Shown here one piece after another: positions 9,274-20,005 of a DNA stretch of 58,989 bases (its first letter is position 1; each line of letters begins with the position of its first letter). The notes beneath the pieces were generated by a model. The model searched no databases. It had not been told where the DNA came from and saw only the letters and a program-made list of their open reading frames with translations. Made by a program: the position numbers and the translations under genes. The stretch spans positions 322,503 through 381,491 of the forward strand of contig NZ_JAJFZK010000003.1 in the NCBI RefSeq assembly GCF_020731355.1. Direction: 5' to 3'. This DNA is from Bacillus sp. REN16 (GTDB lineage: Bacteria; Bacillota; Bacilli; Bacillales; Bacillaceae_L).

Positions 9274-10185
9274 CTATATTTTTTTCACCTGTACCTGTGA
9301 AATCAATTCGTTTATTTTTTCTTTCGTTGCAAGTCCCTCTGAATAAGCTGTTGCACTGCCGGCTGTCGCCCCAAAACGAAAGCTTTGAGTCACATCCTGA
9401 TTCTTTGAATAGGAAGCAATGAAACCAGCTACGACAGAATCTCCAGCACCTACAGAGTTAGCAAGCTTCCCTTCTGGAATATTAGCAAAATAGACCTCGT
9501 CTCCCACAAACAGCAAACTCCCTTTGTCTGCCATCGAAACGATGACATGTTCTGCCCCCATGTCAATCAGTTTTTTTCCATAAGGAATCGCATCTTCTGC
9601 TCTTTTTATCTCAACACCGAAAATTTCTCCTAGTTCATGATGATTGGGTTTGATTAAAAATGGTCGGTAAGGAAGGACCTCGACTAATAAATCTTTTGTA
9701 GCGTCCACGACAACTTTTACTTCTTTGTCTTTTAAACTTTTGGCGACTTGTTGATACAAGGTGGATGGTAATGAAGACGGAATGCTTCCCGCAAGCACCA
9801 ATACATCCCCTTTTTGAAACTGATTAAACTTCTCTAAAAGCTGTTCAAGCTCAGCAGATGTGATTTGAGGGCCAGCTCCATTGATTTCAGTCTCAGTATT
9901 TGAATGAAGCTTCACATTAATCCTTGTGTCACCTTCAACCGAAACAAAGTCTGTTTTAATGTTCCTTTCAGTTAAGGCATCCTCCAGAAATTTGCCTGTG
10001 AAGCCGCCTATAAACCCTAGAGCAACACTACTTACCCCGACGTTTTGTAAGACCGTGGAAACATTAATCCCTTTTCCACCTGGACTTTTTCGATCATTTT
10101 TGATGCGATTTAGTTCTCCTACCTTAAAATCATCTAATTCTATAAAATAATCGATAGAAGGATTTAATGTAACTGTGTAAATCAT
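9274..10185 (-). CDS. fruK: 1-phosphofructokinase
   Basis: This 303-aa PfkB-family kinase converts fructose 1-phosphate to fructose 1,6-bisphosphate. The N-terminal GGKGINVS signature (near residue 37) and the C-terminal NSVGAGDSVVAGF signature (near 247), which carries the catalytic Asp and anion hole, are both present. Its ATG overlaps the fruR stop by four bases (ATGA), showing translational coupling. Neighbouring fruA supplies the substrate, which favours 1-phosphofructokinase over tagatose-6-phosphate kinase. Confidence 0.95.
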   Translation of the reverse strand: MIYTVTLNPSIDYFIELDDFKVGELNRIKNDRKSPGGKGINVSTVLQNVGVSSVALGFIGGFTGKFLEDALTERNIKTDFVSVEGDTRINVKLHSNTETEINGAGPQITSAELEQLLEKFNQFQKGDVLVLAGSIPSSLPSTLYQQVAKSLKDKEVKVVVDATKDLLVEVLPYRPFLIKPNHHELGEIFGVEIKRAEDAIPYGKKLIDMGAEHVIVSMADKGSLLFVGDEVYFANIPEGKLANSVGAGDSVVAGFIASYSKNQDVTQSFRFGATAGSATAYSEGLATKEKINELISQVQVKKI

Positions 10186-10937
10186 GTTGTCACGACCTTT
10201 ATGTTGATATGTTCCTGATAGGATGTAAGTTCATTGTTTGTTAAACCGTCATCTGTTATTAAAAATACATCCTTTAATGAAGAGATTTTAGAAAAAGAAA
10301 CCTCGTTGAATTTTGTGTGATCAGCTAAAATAAAACTTTCCTTTGCTAATCCCATTGCGGTTTGCTTAATCAGTGCCTCTTCGGGATCGGGGGTTGTTAA
10401 GCCGTACTTCACATCAACCCCATTCACTCCTAGAAAGCATTTATCAAACCGATATAAGTTCAAGCTTGATAAAGCGCGGCTCCCAATTAAGGCTTTCGTT
10501 TCTGGTTTCACAACTCCTCCTATTAGATAGGTTGTGATTCCTTTTTCAAGCAAAGGTTCGATTAAATTCACGCCATTTGTCACGACTGTTAATCCTCTAT
10601 AATCAAGAAATGGAATCAGTTCCTGCGTTGTTGTCCCCGCATCCAGATAAATAGAGTCACCCTCTTGAATAAGTTCTGAGGCATATTTTGCAATTGCCCG
10701 TTTTTCTCTTATATTTTTTGTGGCTTTTTCTATATAGGTCGGTTCCATTCGATTTCCGTGGACTAATGAAGCCCCGCCATGGACCCGTCTTAATTTATTT
10801 TCATTTTCAAGATGCACGAGATCACGTCGGATTGTTGATTCCGATGAATTCGCTCTATCCATCAGCTCCTGAAGTTTCACAACACCCTGTTCCTTTAGTA
10901 ACGACAAAATAAGCTGATGTCTTTCCGGAGTTAACAT
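10182..10937 (-). CDS. fruR: DeoR-family repressor of the fructose operon
   Basis: The 251-aa regulator has an N-terminal DeoR winged helix-turn-helix (MLTPERHQLILSLLKEQGVVKL, with SSESTIRRDLVHLE as recognition helix) and a C-terminal DeoR sensor domain of the phosphosugar-isomerase fold, with the GGVV and DAGTT motifs. In Bacillus the orthologue represses fruRKA and is relieved by fructose 1-phosphate. It is the promoter-proximal gene of the operon, so it is autoregulated by inference. Confidence 0.92.
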   Translation of the reverse strand: MLTPERHQLILSLLKEQGVVKLQELMDRANSSESTIRRDLVHLENENKLRRVHGGASLVHGNRMEPTYIEKATKNIREKRAIAKYASELIQEGDSIYLDAGTTTQELIPFLDYRGLTVVTNGVNLIEPLLEKGITTYLIGGVVKPETKALIGSRALSSLNLYRFDKCFLGVNGVDVKYGLTTPDPEEALIKQTAMGLAKESFILADHTKFNEVSFSKISSLKDVFLITDDGLTNNELTSYQEHINIKVVTT

Positions 10938-10967
10938 CCTGTCACTTCCTTAATGGATTGTACTCTC

Positions 10968-10996
10968 ATTATATTGAAACCTTTTTCATAAATCAA
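10968..10996 (-). promoter_or_regulatory. sigma-A promoter of fruRKA
   Basis: Read on the minus strand: -35 TTGATT, 17-bp spacer, -10 TATAAT, about 30 bp before the fruR start. The spacer contains TGAAA-AAGG-TTTCA, a near-palindrome that resembles a cre but lacks its central CG, so it may be the FruR operator or a weak CcpA site. Confidence 0.6.
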
Positions 10997-11096
10997 TCAA
11001 AAACATCCATTACCATTCAAATCCAATCACCTGAAAATTTTCCCCTCTTTCTTCAAAAAAGATTCTATTGTATACTAGGGATAATTGAATACAAAG

Positions 11097-11190
11097 GTTT
11101 TCTAGGGTTCCGTAGCTTAGAGCTAGTCTGGTCCAAGAGAAAACTCATAGCGAGCTCGCTATGCCACGGAGGGATAAAAGCCTGGGAGAT
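11097..11190 (+). ncRNA. guanidine-I riboswitch (ykkC class)
   Basis: The conserved blocks of the ykkC RNA appear in order: CTAGGGTTCCG, CTGGTCCAAGAGAAAAC, CCACGGAGGGATAAAAG and CCTGGGAGA. The P1/P2 helices can form around the AGCGAGCTCGCT hairpin. Known members sense guanidinium and turn on export genes by preventing a terminator; that terminator is present directly downstream, as is an SMR export pair. Confidence 0.95.
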
Positions 11191-11224
11191 TATACATTTG
11201 TTATAATCTCCTAGGCTTTTCCTT
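11179..11224 (+). terminator. riboswitch-controlled intrinsic terminator
   Basis: AGCCTGGGAGATTATA pairs with TATAATCTCCTAGGCT and is followed by TTTTCCTTTT. Its 5' arm overlaps the last conserved block of the guanidine-I aptamer, so ligand binding and terminator formation exclude each other. About 30 bp lie between it and the first start codon. Confidence 0.9.
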
Positions 11225-11256
11225 TTAATCCAAGAGAATAAAGGAGGAAATCATAT

Positions 11257-11598
11257 ATGAACTTGGAATGGGTAAAGGTCTTTTTAGCTGCATTCTTTGA
11301 AGTATTTTGGGTGATAGGTTTAAAACACGCAGATAGCTTTTGGACATGGACAGGAACCGCTATTGCGATTTATATCAGCTTTTATGCGTTAATCGCTGCT
11401 GGTAAAAAACTGCCGGTCGGAACGGCTTATGCTGTTTTTGTTGGGCTGGGTACAGCTGGCACTGTGATATCTGAAATTCTATTTTTTAATGAACCAGTCA
11501 AAATTACAAAGCTTCTATTAATTGGAGTTTTATTAATTGGAGTCATTGGGCTTAAGCTTGTTACAAAAGAAAAGGATACGGAAGGAGCTGAAGGATAA
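11257..11598 (+). CDS. gdnC: SMR guanidinium exporter subunit, YkkC-type
   Basis: This 113-aa small multidrug resistance protein has four membrane helices and the membrane-embedded essential glutamate in [16 protein letters not shown] (Glu-15). It closely resembles B. subtilis YkkC (GdnC), including the VGTAYAVF and [10 protein letters not shown] segments. It forms a heteromer with the next gene. A strong AAAGGAGG lies upstream, and a guanidine-I riboswitch controls the unit, which supports guanidinium as the substrate. Confidence 0.93.
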   Translation: MNLEWVKVFLAAFFEVFWVIGLKHADSFWTWTGTAIAIYISFYALIAAGKKLPVGTAYAVFVGLGTAGTVISEILFFNEPVKITKLLLIGVLLIGVIGLKLVTKEKDTEGAEG

Positions 11599-11912
11599 TG
11601 GCATGGTTTTCTCTTATTATTGCAGGAATTTTTGAAATGTTAGGCGTCATGATGATTAACCAATTTCATAAAAAGAAAAACTGGAAATCACTTGTCTTAC
11701 TCCTTGCCACTTTCGGCGGAAGCTTCCTATTTCTTAGCTTCGCTATGGAAACTCTGCCCATGGGCACCGCATATGCTGTATGGACCGGAATTGGAGCCTC
11801 AGGTGGGGCAATCTTGGGGATGCTCCTCTATGGCGAACCAAAAGACTGGAAACGATTTGTTTTTATTGCACTTATCATTAGTTCCGCTGTTGGTTTAAAA
11901 GTAGTGGGATAA
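11598..11912 (+). CDS. gdnD: SMR guanidinium exporter subunit, YkkD-type
   Basis: The 104-aa partner SMR subunit has four helices and the conserved Glu-13 in IAGIFEMLGVMMINQ. Its start codon shares one base with the stop of the first subunit (TAATG), so the two are translationally coupled and made in equal amounts. The sequence resembles B. subtilis YkkD (GdnD), including MGTAYAVWTGIG and AVGLK near the C-terminus. The pair would exchange guanidinium for protons at the cell membrane. Confidence 0.93.
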   Translation: MAWFSLIIAGIFEMLGVMMINQFHKKKNWKSLVLLLATFGGSFLFLSFAMETLPMGTAYAVWTGIGASGGAILGMLLYGEPKDWKRFVFIALIISSAVGLKVVG

Positions 11913-11916
11913 CTCA

Positions 11917-11946
11917 ATCAGGGAGCCTTTTATCTGGCTCCCTATT
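11917..11946 (+). terminator. terminator of gdnCD
   Basis: AGGGAGCC and GGCTCCCT form an 8-bp stem around TTTTATCT, followed by ATTAAT; the U tract is weak. Confidence 0.6.
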
Positions 11947-11978
11947 AATCGACAATTTCCGAGGAAATACAACGAACC

Positions 11979-12884
11979 TCAATATTGGAATTTGTCTAAA
12001 AATGAGAAATAGTCCTTTAAAAAGCCATAAAAGATTTGTTCCGTTGGGAGCAATTTTCGCTCTTTGGGAATTATAACACCTACTGAACGGGTTACCTCTG
12101 GGTGTACTACCGGAAGCTTCACAGTCGAATGTGGAATATTTTCAATCAAGGTTATTTCAGGTATGATTGTGATCCCAAGTCCTGCGGACACTAGTCCCTT
12201 GATTGCATCAATATCCTCCCCTTCAAAGGAAACAGTTGGCTGAAACCCAAGCTGATTGCAAGCTTTTACAATAATATCCCGTAACACAAAGCCATTAGGA
12301 AATAATACAAATTGTTCATCCTTTAACTGACTTAGACTCAATGACTTATTGGATGAGAGTGGATGAGAGCGATGCAAAAGCGCCACCATTCTATCGGTAA
12401 ACAAGGTCGTTCCAATCAATTTCTTTTCTTGGTTTGGCACAGGACCAAGCAAGGCCATATCGATTTCACCCGTTTTCACTCGCTCAACTAATGAATAGTA
12501 ATTACCTTGTGACAAGGAAAACTTCACTTCTGGATGTTTGTCTCGAAATGCAGATATAACTGTTGGCAGTGTATGAGCAGCTAGGCTACTAGGAAATCCA
12601 ATCCGAATCGTCCCTCGTTCAGGATCCAGATATTCTTCAATCTCACGTTTTGCATTATCTATTACATTTAATGCCTGCTCGACATGATCTAAGAAAACTC
12701 TTCCGATCGGCGTTAATTTCACATTTCGTCCATCCCGTATAAATAAATCGACACCTAATTCGGATTCAAGATTGAATAACTGCCGGCTAACCGCAGATTG
12801 TGCAATATGCATGGAATTTGCTGCTTCTGTTACATGTTCTCGCTTTGCAACTTCAATAAAATAGGTCAGTTGTCTAAGTTCCAC
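11979..12884 (-). CDS. gltC: LysR-family regulator, GltC-like
   Basis: This LysR-type activator of about 301 aa has an N-terminal winged helix (VELRQLTYFIEVAKREHVTEAA, QSAVSRQLFNLE) and a C-terminal substrate-binding-like effector domain (SAGLGITIIPE near 225). Similarity to B. subtilis GltC, activator of glutamate synthase and inhibited through RocG, is evident along the length. The GTG at 12884, preceded by GAGGGGGAAG, is the likely start; the ATG at 12905 has no RBS. It is divergent from glutamate dehydrogenase rather than from gltAB, so it may control gdhA. Its exact target is inferred. Confidence 0.78.
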   Translation of the reverse strand: MELRQLTYFIEVAKREHVTEAANSMHIAQSAVSRQLFNLESELGVDLFIRDGRNVKLTPIGRVFLDHVEQALNVIDNAKREIEEYLDPERGTIRIGFPSSLAAHTLPTVISAFRDKHPEVKFSLSQGNYYSLVERVKTGEIDMALLGPVPNQEKKLIGTTLFTDRMVALLHRSHPLSSNKSLSLSQLKDEQFVLFPNGFVLRDIIVKACNQLGFQPTVSFEGEDIDAIKGLVSAGLGITIIPEITLIENIPHSTVKLPVVHPEVTRSVGVIIPKERKLLPTEQIFYGFLKDYFSFLDKFQY

Positions 12885-13027
12885 TAGGCTTCCCCCTCGA
12901 TTCATCTAATTTCGGCATCGTTTATATCTTTTATTTATATTGTTTAGATTAATTATTCATTATACAATAATTAATATCAAGAATTAACAAAAAATTCATT
13001 GTCCGTTAATTTTGGTTGGAAAATTTG

Positions 13028-13171
13028 TGTTCAAAAAGAGGTTAAAAAGGACCAAGAATTTCAAGGCGGCGCAGCTTCGAGTACCGGAGCGTATGTAGTT
13101 AATACGTGAGGAACGGAGGAGCAAGCCAACCCGGAAATTCGATGTGTCATTTTTGGCCGACTTTTTGAACA
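13028..13171. repeat. MITE-like dispersed repeat with 11-bp inverted ends
   Basis: TGTTCAAAAAG at 13028-13038 and its exact complement at 13161-13171 bound a 144-bp segment that is much richer in G+C than its surroundings and carries no gene. The core (GGCGGCGCAGC, GTACCGGAGCGTATG, TTAATACGTGAGGAACGG) resembles a family of repeats I associate with Bacillus intergenic regions. It lies between the gltC-like promoter region and gdhA. Nothing else is recognised in 12885-13212. Confidence 0.6.
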
Positions 13172-13203
13172 TCCTCTAAAAATATATAGCAAAGAAAGGG
13201 TGA

Positions 13204-14598
<1,395 letters not shown>

Positions 14599-14610
14599 TC
14601 CAAACCTACC

Positions 14611-14649
14611 AAACGCTGTATTTCCTTAAATGGGAAACAGCGTTTTTTC
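14611..14649 (+). terminator. terminator of gdhA
   Basis: AACGCTGT/ACAGCGTT extended by TTTCC/GGGAAA gives a long stem followed by TTTTTT. Confidence 0.85.
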
Positions 14650-14659
14650 ATGTCCCCAT

Positions 14660-14701
14660 ATAGTAAAAAGGCACATGCTCCTCAAATTGGAGCATGTGCC
14701 A
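14660..14701 (-). terminator. terminator of odhAB
   Basis: On the minus strand GGCACATGCTCC and GGAGCATGTGCC form a perfect 12-bp stem with a 7-base loop, followed by TTTTTACT. It begins just after the odhB stop. Confidence 0.9.
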
Positions 14702-14707
14702 TAATAA

Positions 14708-15961
14708 TCAACCCTCTAATAATAGATCTTCTGGGTCTTCTAATAGTTCTTTAACTTTTACAAGGAATCCAACGGCATCCTTACCATCGATGATTCTGTG
14801 GTCATAGGACAGTGCCACATACATCATTGGTCGCACTTCGACAGTATCATTATTATCAACAACAACAGGGCGTCTTTGAATTTTGTGCATTCCTAGAATC
14901 CCAACCTGTGGTGCGTTAATAATTGGTGTTGAATTAAGAGAACCGAATGTACCACCATTTGTGATGGTGAATGTACCACCTTGAAGGTCGCTTAATCCTA
15001 ATTTATTATCTCTTGCTTTAGCTGCAAGTCGGCCAATTTCAGCTTCAATACCAGCAAAGCTTAAAGTGTCAGCATTGCGCACAACAGGTACAACTAACCC
15101 TTCTTCTGCTGAAACAGCAATTCCGATGTCATAGAAGTTCTTAAGCAGGATTTCATTTCCTTGAATCTCAGCATTAACAAATGGATATTGCTTTAATGCC
15201 CCGATAACTGCTTTTGTGAAGAATGACATGAAGCCAAGTTTTACACCATGTTTTTTGAAGAAAGCGTCTTTGCGACGTGCTCTTACATCCATAACAGCTG
15301 TCATATCAATTTCATTGAATGTAGTTAGCATAGCAGCTGTGTGCTGTGCTTCTACAAGTTTTTTGGCGATTGTTTGACGACGTCTAGACATTTTAATACG
15401 TTCTATACGCGGGTCGTCATTTACTGCTGGTGCTGCAGCAGGTTGTTTTGCTGCAGGCACTGGTGCTGGAGCAGGTGGTTTCTGATTATAAGCCTCTACT
15501 CCCTCAACACGAACGCGTCCAAGTGGATCTTTGTATGGAACTTCATTTAAGTCAATACCAAGCTCTCTTGCTCTTTTTCTGGCTGCTGGTGAAGCAATTG
15601 CTTGCCTTCCTTTTTTCACTTCAGTTTCAACTGCAACAGGCTCTTGATTTGCTTCTGGCGCCGGTGCCTCAGCTTTTGGCTCCTCAGCTGGCGAAGCTTC
15701 TGGTGCTGCCGCGCTTGATTCTGAACCATTTTCATCAAGTTTAGCAATAATTTGACCTACCTCAACATTATCACCTGGTTGGAATAAAAATTCCTTAATA
15801 ACGCCTGTATATTCACTGTTAATTTCAACATTTACTTTATCTGTTTCTAGTTCAGCGATTGACTCACCTTTGTTAACGAGTTCGCCTTCTTTTTTTAACC
15901 ATTCAACAATAGTTCCTTCTGTAATGGATTCAGCTAGTTCCGGTACTTTAATTTCGATCAT
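14708..15961 (-). CDS. odhB: 2-oxoglutarate dehydrogenase E2, dihydrolipoyl succinyltransferase
   Basis: The 417-aa E2 core of the 2-oxoglutarate dehydrogenase complex moves the succinyl group to CoA. It has a lipoyl domain (residues 1-78, lipoyl lysine in [10 protein letters not shown] near 43), an Ala/Pro-rich linker, a peripheral subunit-binding domain near 120-160 ([16 protein letters not shown]), a second Ala/Pro linker, and a catalytic domain from about 185 ending with [16 protein letters not shown], which holds the active-site His and Asp. Its start overlaps the odhA stop by 14 bp, so translation is coupled. E3 (lipoamide dehydrogenase) is not in the window. Confidence 0.97.
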   Translation of the reverse strand: MIEIKVPELAESITEGTIVEWLKKEGELVNKGESIAELETDKVNVEINSEYTGVIKEFLFQPGDNVEVGQIIAKLDENGSESSAAAPEASPAEEPKAEAPAPEANQEPVAVETEVKKGRQAIASPAARKRARELGIDLNEVPYKDPLGRVRVEGVEAYNQKPPAPAPVPAAKQPAAAPAVNDDPRIERIKMSRRRQTIAKKLVEAQHTAAMLTTFNEIDMTAVMDVRARRKDAFFKKHGVKLGFMSFFTKAVIGALKQYPFVNAEIQGNEILLKNFYDIGIAVSAEEGLVVPVVRNADTLSFAGIEAEIGRLAAKARDNKLGLSDLQGGTFTITNGGTFGSLNSTPIINAPQVGILGMHKIQRRPVVVDNNDTVEVRPMMYVALSYDHRIIDGKDAVGFLVKVKELLEDPEDLLLEG

Positions 15962-18797
15962 TGCTGATTCCCTCCTTGTCTATAAACAATGCGTCTTGCA
16001 TAATCCAAGCTTGTTCTTGTTTGTGAATATCTGGGTCGCCCGTAGCTGGACTTGAACGCTTCGGTCTGCCAACATAATCTAATTTAATTTCTTCAGATAA
16101 AATGTCCATTAATACTGATTGCAGCGCTGGCCATGCACCCATGTTCTTAGGCTCTTCTTGAACCCAAACAACCTCATTGAGGTTTGGATACTGACTAACT
16201 AATTCTTCTAACTCCTTCTTAGGGAATGGATACATTTGTTCCACTCTTGCAATATGCAAGCTATCTGTTTGTTCAGCAGGTAAATTAGCAGCTTCAGTTG
16301 CCAAGTCAATGGCTACTTTACCCGTACAAAGGACTAAGCGAGTTACTTTCTCTTTCTTCGTTCCCATTCCTGGCTGCTCAAGTAATGGCTTGAAGCTTCC
16401 GTTTGTTAAATCAGCTAGTGAAGAAGCTGTTTGCGGGTGACGAAGCAGACTCTTTGGAGTCATTACAATCAATGGTCTTGCTTGATCAGTTGAAGTAAGC
16501 AATGATTGTCTTCTTAATAAATGGAAGTACTGTGAAGCACTTGTTACGTTCGCAACAATCCAGTTATTTTCCCCGGCTGCATTTAAGAAACGTTCCACTC
16601 TACCACTTGAGTGCTCTGGACCTTGCCCTTCATATCCATGCGGTAAAAGCATCACAAGACCTGATTTTTGTCCCCATTTCGCATGACCTGAAGAAATGAA
16701 TTGGTCAATAATCGGCTGTGCAACGTTCACAAAGTCTCCGAACTGTGCTTCCCAAAGGACTAATGCATTCTCTTCTTGAACACTATACCCATATTCAAAC
16801 CCAAGAACAGCACTTTCAGATAATGGGCTATTATAGATTGAGAATGAAGCTTTAGCCTCTGGAATATTGTGTAATGGAACATATTTTTCATTAGTTTCAT
16901 AGTCATTTAAAGCAACATGACGATGAGCAAATGTTCCTCTCTCACTATCTTGACCAGTTAAACGAACTGTTTTTCCTTCTGCAAGAACGGATCCAAATGC
17001 CAGTGTTTCAGCTAATGCCCAGTCGACTTTGTTTTCTTCATCCAGTGCAGTTTCACGGCGTTTTAAAATACGCTCAAGCTTAGGATAAACGGTTAACGAT
17101 TGTGGCCATTGTAATAATCCTTTATTCATACTGTGTAATAGATCAGCTGATACTGTTGTATCGAACTCAGGAATAGCAGATAAAGCTTTTGGCTTCTGCG
17201 GCTTCACACGCTCTTCATTTTCCACAAAATCATCATAAATCGCTTGAAGACTTTGCATGAATTCATCACGTTTAGCGGTAAGTTCTTCAACTGTCATAAC
17301 ATTTTGGTCAACAAGCTCTTGACCGTATTTATCAGCAATAACAGGATGATTTGCAATCTTCTTATATAATAATGGCTGTGTTACGCTTGGGTCATCCATT
17401 TCATTATGACCAAAACGTCTATAACCAACTAAGTCAATTAAGATATCTTTTTCAAAACGTTTGCGGTACTCATACGCAAAATGAATCGCAGCGTAACAGC
17501 TTTCCGGATCGTCCGCATTTACACGTAAGATAGGAATTTCATACCCTTTCGCAAGGTCACTCGCAAAACGAGTTGAACGGGAATCTGTATTATTGGTTGT
17601 AAAACCAACCATATTATTAGCAATGATATGAACCGATCCGCCGGTATCAAATCCTTTTAATCTGCTTAGGTTCAGTGATTCAGCCACAACACCCTCACCA
17701 GGGAATGCAGCATCACCATGGATAAGAACACTAATTGCGCTTTGCTTATCCTGTACAGGGTAGCCAGCTTTTCTCGTATTATCCTGCGCCGCACGAGTAA
17801 TCCCTAATACAACAGGGTTTACGAATTCCAAGTGACTAGGGTTGTTTGCTAGATTGATATGGGTGGTATGTTCCCTAGGTCCTTTGAAACTATGGTCTGC
17901 ACCTAAGTGATACTTCACATCTCCAGACCAACCATAGTTAATTCCTCTTGAGCCTTCTGATGGAATTAAATCCTTGTTTGGTGAATGATGGAACTCAGAG
18001 AAAATCAATTCATATGGCTTATGAAGAACATGCGCCAATACATTTAAACGGCCGCGGTGAGCCATACCGATCATGATATTGTCAGTACCGTCATTACTGC
18101 CTTCTTGAATTAAGCGTTCAAGCATTGGAACGAGCATATCTAATCCTTCGATTGAGAAACGCTTTTGACCAACGAATGTTTTGTGTAAGAACTTCTCAAA
18201 GCCATCGACATTCATAAGTCGTTCCGCAAGCTTTTTCTTTTCGTCTGCTGTAAGCTTTAAGCCTATTCCATTGATTTCAACTTGCTGTCTTAACCATTGT
18301 CTTTCATCTTCGGCATCAACATGTCCAAATTCATAAGCGATGGTTTGTGTGTATACCGATTTTAAATGTTCATAAGCATCCCAGCCTGTTTGAACGGATG
18401 GAGGAGCTTCCTCCCAAATATATGTTGCTGGAATTTCCATTAAGTCTGCTTTCGTGAGATTATAGTAACCAGGCTCTAAAAAGCTTGTATCTGGCTCCGG
18501 TCTAGTTCGAAGCGGATAGATATCAGCTGCTAAATGCCCGTATGCACGAATGTTTTTAATTAATTTACTTCCAGATGTGATGATCTTGATTGTCTTCGGT
18601 GAGATACCCCCACTTACTAGCTCTGCTGTTGCTGCTTGCTCATCTGCCGGTGGCGGCCCAAGTTCCTCAAAAAGCGCTTTCACTGAGGGGTCTACTGAAC
18701 TTGGATCATTCTTGTATTTTTCATACATGTCAAAGATATAGCCCATGTTCGGTCCATAGAATGACTCCCACACATTTTTCCTTTGTTGATTATCCAT
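15948..18797 (-). CDS. odhA: 2-oxoglutarate dehydrogenase E1
   Basis: The 949-aa thiamine-diphosphate enzyme decarboxylates 2-oxoglutarate in the TCA cycle. The N-terminal E1o/E2-docking region begins [21 protein letters not shown]. Key motifs are the substrate histidine region [15 protein letters not shown], the ThDP/Mg site [13 protein letters not shown] and NNMVGFTTN, and the C-terminal transketolase-like pyrimidine domain ([26 protein letters not shown]). Length fits Bacillus OdhA (about 944). GGAGG stands before the ATG, and a 24-bp palindrome lies immediately upstream. Confidence 0.97.
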   Translation of the reverse strand: MDNQQRKNVWESFYGPNMGYIFDMYEKYKNDPSSVDPSVKALFEELGPPPADEQAATAELVSGGISPKTIKIITSGSKLIKNIRAYGHLAADIYPLRTRPEPDTSFLEPGYYNLTKADLMEIPATYIWEEAPPSVQTGWDAYEHLKSVYTQTIAYEFGHVDAEDERQWLRQQVEINGIGLKLTADEKKKLAERLMNVDGFEKFLHKTFVGQKRFSIEGLDMLVPMLERLIQEGSNDGTDNIMIGMAHRGRLNVLAHVLHKPYELIFSEFHHSPNKDLIPSEGSRGINYGWSGDVKYHLGADHSFKGPREHTTHINLANNPSHLEFVNPVVLGITRAAQDNTRKAGYPVQDKQSAISVLIHGDAAFPGEGVVAESLNLSRLKGFDTGGSVHIIANNMVGFTTNNTDSRSTRFASDLAKGYEIPILRVNADDPESCYAAIHFAYEYRKRFEKDILIDLVGYRRFGHNEMDDPSVTQPLLYKKIANHPVIADKYGQELVDQNVMTVEELTAKRDEFMQSLQAIYDDFVENEERVKPQKPKALSAIPEFDTTVSADLLHSMNKGLLQWPQSLTVYPKLERILKRRETALDEENKVDWALAETLAFGSVLAEGKTVRLTGQDSERGTFAHRHVALNDYETNEKYVPLHNIPEAKASFSIYNSPLSESAVLGFEYGYSVQEENALVLWEAQFGDFVNVAQPIIDQFISSGHAKWGQKSGLVMLLPHGYEGQGPEHSSGRVERFLNAAGENNWIVANVTSASQYFHLLRRQSLLTSTDQARPLIVMTPKSLLRHPQTASSLADLTNGSFKPLLEQPGMGTKKEKVTRLVLCTGKVAIDLATEAANLPAEQTDSLHIARVEQMYPFPKKELEELVSQYPNLNEVVWVQEEPKNMGAWPALQSVLMDILSEEIKLDYVGRPKRSSPATGDPDIHKQEQAWIMQDALFIDKEGISNDRN

Positions 18798-18812
18798 TTT
18801 TAATTAGCCTCC

Positions 18813-18836
18813 ATATTACATTACATGTTGTAATAT
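18813..18836. promoter_or_regulatory. 24-bp palindrome just upstream of odhA
   Basis: ATATTACA and TGTAATAT face each other around an 8-base centre that is itself almost symmetric. It lies 16-39 bp before the odhA start, next to the RBS. It may be an operator or an mRNA hairpin; I cannot assign a protein. The rest of 18837-19010 has no recognised feature. Confidence 0.4.
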
Positions 18837-19038
18837 TTATATAGACAAATTTGTGTTTCAAAGAACCATGACGTCTACCCCATACTATACCCCATTTCCA
18901 GTTAATTTCTAGTAAAATGCTTACATTTGAAATTTCCAGAAAAAAGCCGGAAAAATAGGCAAAATAACAGTCATTATATAGTCATAATTCTGATTAAATA
19001 TGTTATTCTTATCTTATAATTGAAAGCAAAAAGTTTCC

Positions 19039-19052
19039 TTGATATAAATCAA
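19039..19052 (+). promoter_or_regulatory. perfect FNR-type box (TTGAT-N4-ATCAA)
   Basis: The 14-bp palindrome TTGAT-ATAA-ATCAA matches the consensus of FNR/DNR/NNR-type proteins. It lies about 200 bp upstream of a Crp/Fnr gene whose recognition helix carries the E--SR residues known to read such sites. A TATAAT hexamer at 19015-19020 and a TAAGAT at 19084-19089 are possible -10 elements. Confidence 0.5.
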
Positions 19053-19247
19053 GTTTTCGAAGGATTTTTGCTAAAGAAAAATAATAAGATTTGGAATAAC
19101 ATAAAGTGAAGTCTCTATTGTAGTACAAATTTCCACTTAAAGTAAAGGAACTGTTAGAAAAGTTGATCCATTACACTTTTAGAACCAAAAGTCCGTTTAG
19201 TCTTCAAGAGGTTAGACAAACTAAAGTACAACAGGAGTCCGCATTTT

Positions 19248-19970
19248 ATGGGCATTTTGAAAGGAGAAAAAGTGTTCTGTATGATTAGCAGTCCACATGA
19301 TCCAAGCAGTATTCGTCTGGTACCTATTTTTCAAGGGTTAATCGAGAGGGAAATGAACCTTTTACAAAAGGTCATTCAAATTCGAGATTACCCTAAAGGG
19401 GATGTGATTTTTAGAGAGGGTGACCCTTCTGACACGTTGTATATTATCGGGGAGGGCATTATTAAAATCACAAAAGTTGCAGAAGACGGAAAGGAACAAA
19501 TTGTTCGCCTCTTATTTCCAAATGACTTTTTTGGTCAATCTGCTATGCTTCAATCGGAAAACCATTATGCAAATGCGGTTGCGATTAACGATACCGTTAT
19601 CTATATAATTCAAAAACAGGACTTCTTTGAAACATTAGAGCGCAACCATAAAATGGCACTCCGCTTCATGCGGGCTTTAAATGAAAGGATTTATCAAGCC
19701 GACGAGTGGATGAGCTTACTAAGCTTAATGGAAGTCGAGCAACGGTTAGCAAGTGTACTTCTCTTGTTCAATGACAGAGTCCGCTCGAAGGATGGCCGTT
19801 TTAAGCTTCCTATCACCAAGAAGGTGTTAGCGTCACTTATTGGTACAACACCCGAAACCATTAGCCGAAAGTTTGTCAAATTCATTTCAGATAACCTGAT
19901 TGAGGTAAGTGGTCAAAGAGATATTCACATCCTCGACCTCGAAGGATTAAAAAAGAAGGCAAAAACATAG
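19248..19970 (+). CDS. Crp/Fnr-family transcriptional regulator without Fe-S cysteines
   Basis: The protein of up to 240 aa has an N-terminal cyclic-nucleotide-binding-type domain (FREGDPSDTLYIIGEGIIKI near residue 58), a dimerisation helix and a C-terminal helix-turn-helix (TKKVLASLIGTTPETISRKF). The recognition helix holds ETISR as in FNR. Unlike Fnr of B. subtilis, there is no C-terminal cysteine cluster: only one cysteine exists, near the N-terminus. Oxygen sensing by a 4Fe-4S cluster is therefore unlikely; haem/NO or a small ligand is possible. The start is uncertain: ATG 19248 (GGAG 10 bp before), GTG 19272 (GGAG 5 bp before) or ATG 19281. It stands alone. Confidence 0.85.
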   Translation: MGILKGEKVFCMISSPHDPSSIRLVPIFQGLIEREMNLLQKVIQIRDYPKGDVIFREGDPSDTLYIIGEGIIKITKVAEDGKEQIVRLLFPNDFFGQSAMLQSENHYANAVAINDTVIYIIQKQDFFETLERNHKMALRFMRALNERIYQADEWMSLLSLMEVEQRLASVLLLFNDRVRSKDGRFKLPITKKVLASLIGTTPETISRKFVKFISDNLIEVSGQRDIHILDLEGLKKKAKT

Positions 19971-19976
19971 TAAAGG

Positions 19977-20005
19977 TGGCCCACATTCGAAATGTGGGTT
20001 TTTTG
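19977..20005 (+). terminator. terminator of the Crp/Fnr gene
   Basis: CCCACATT and AATGTGGG enclose CGA-type loop bases and are followed by TTTTTT. Confidence 0.85.
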
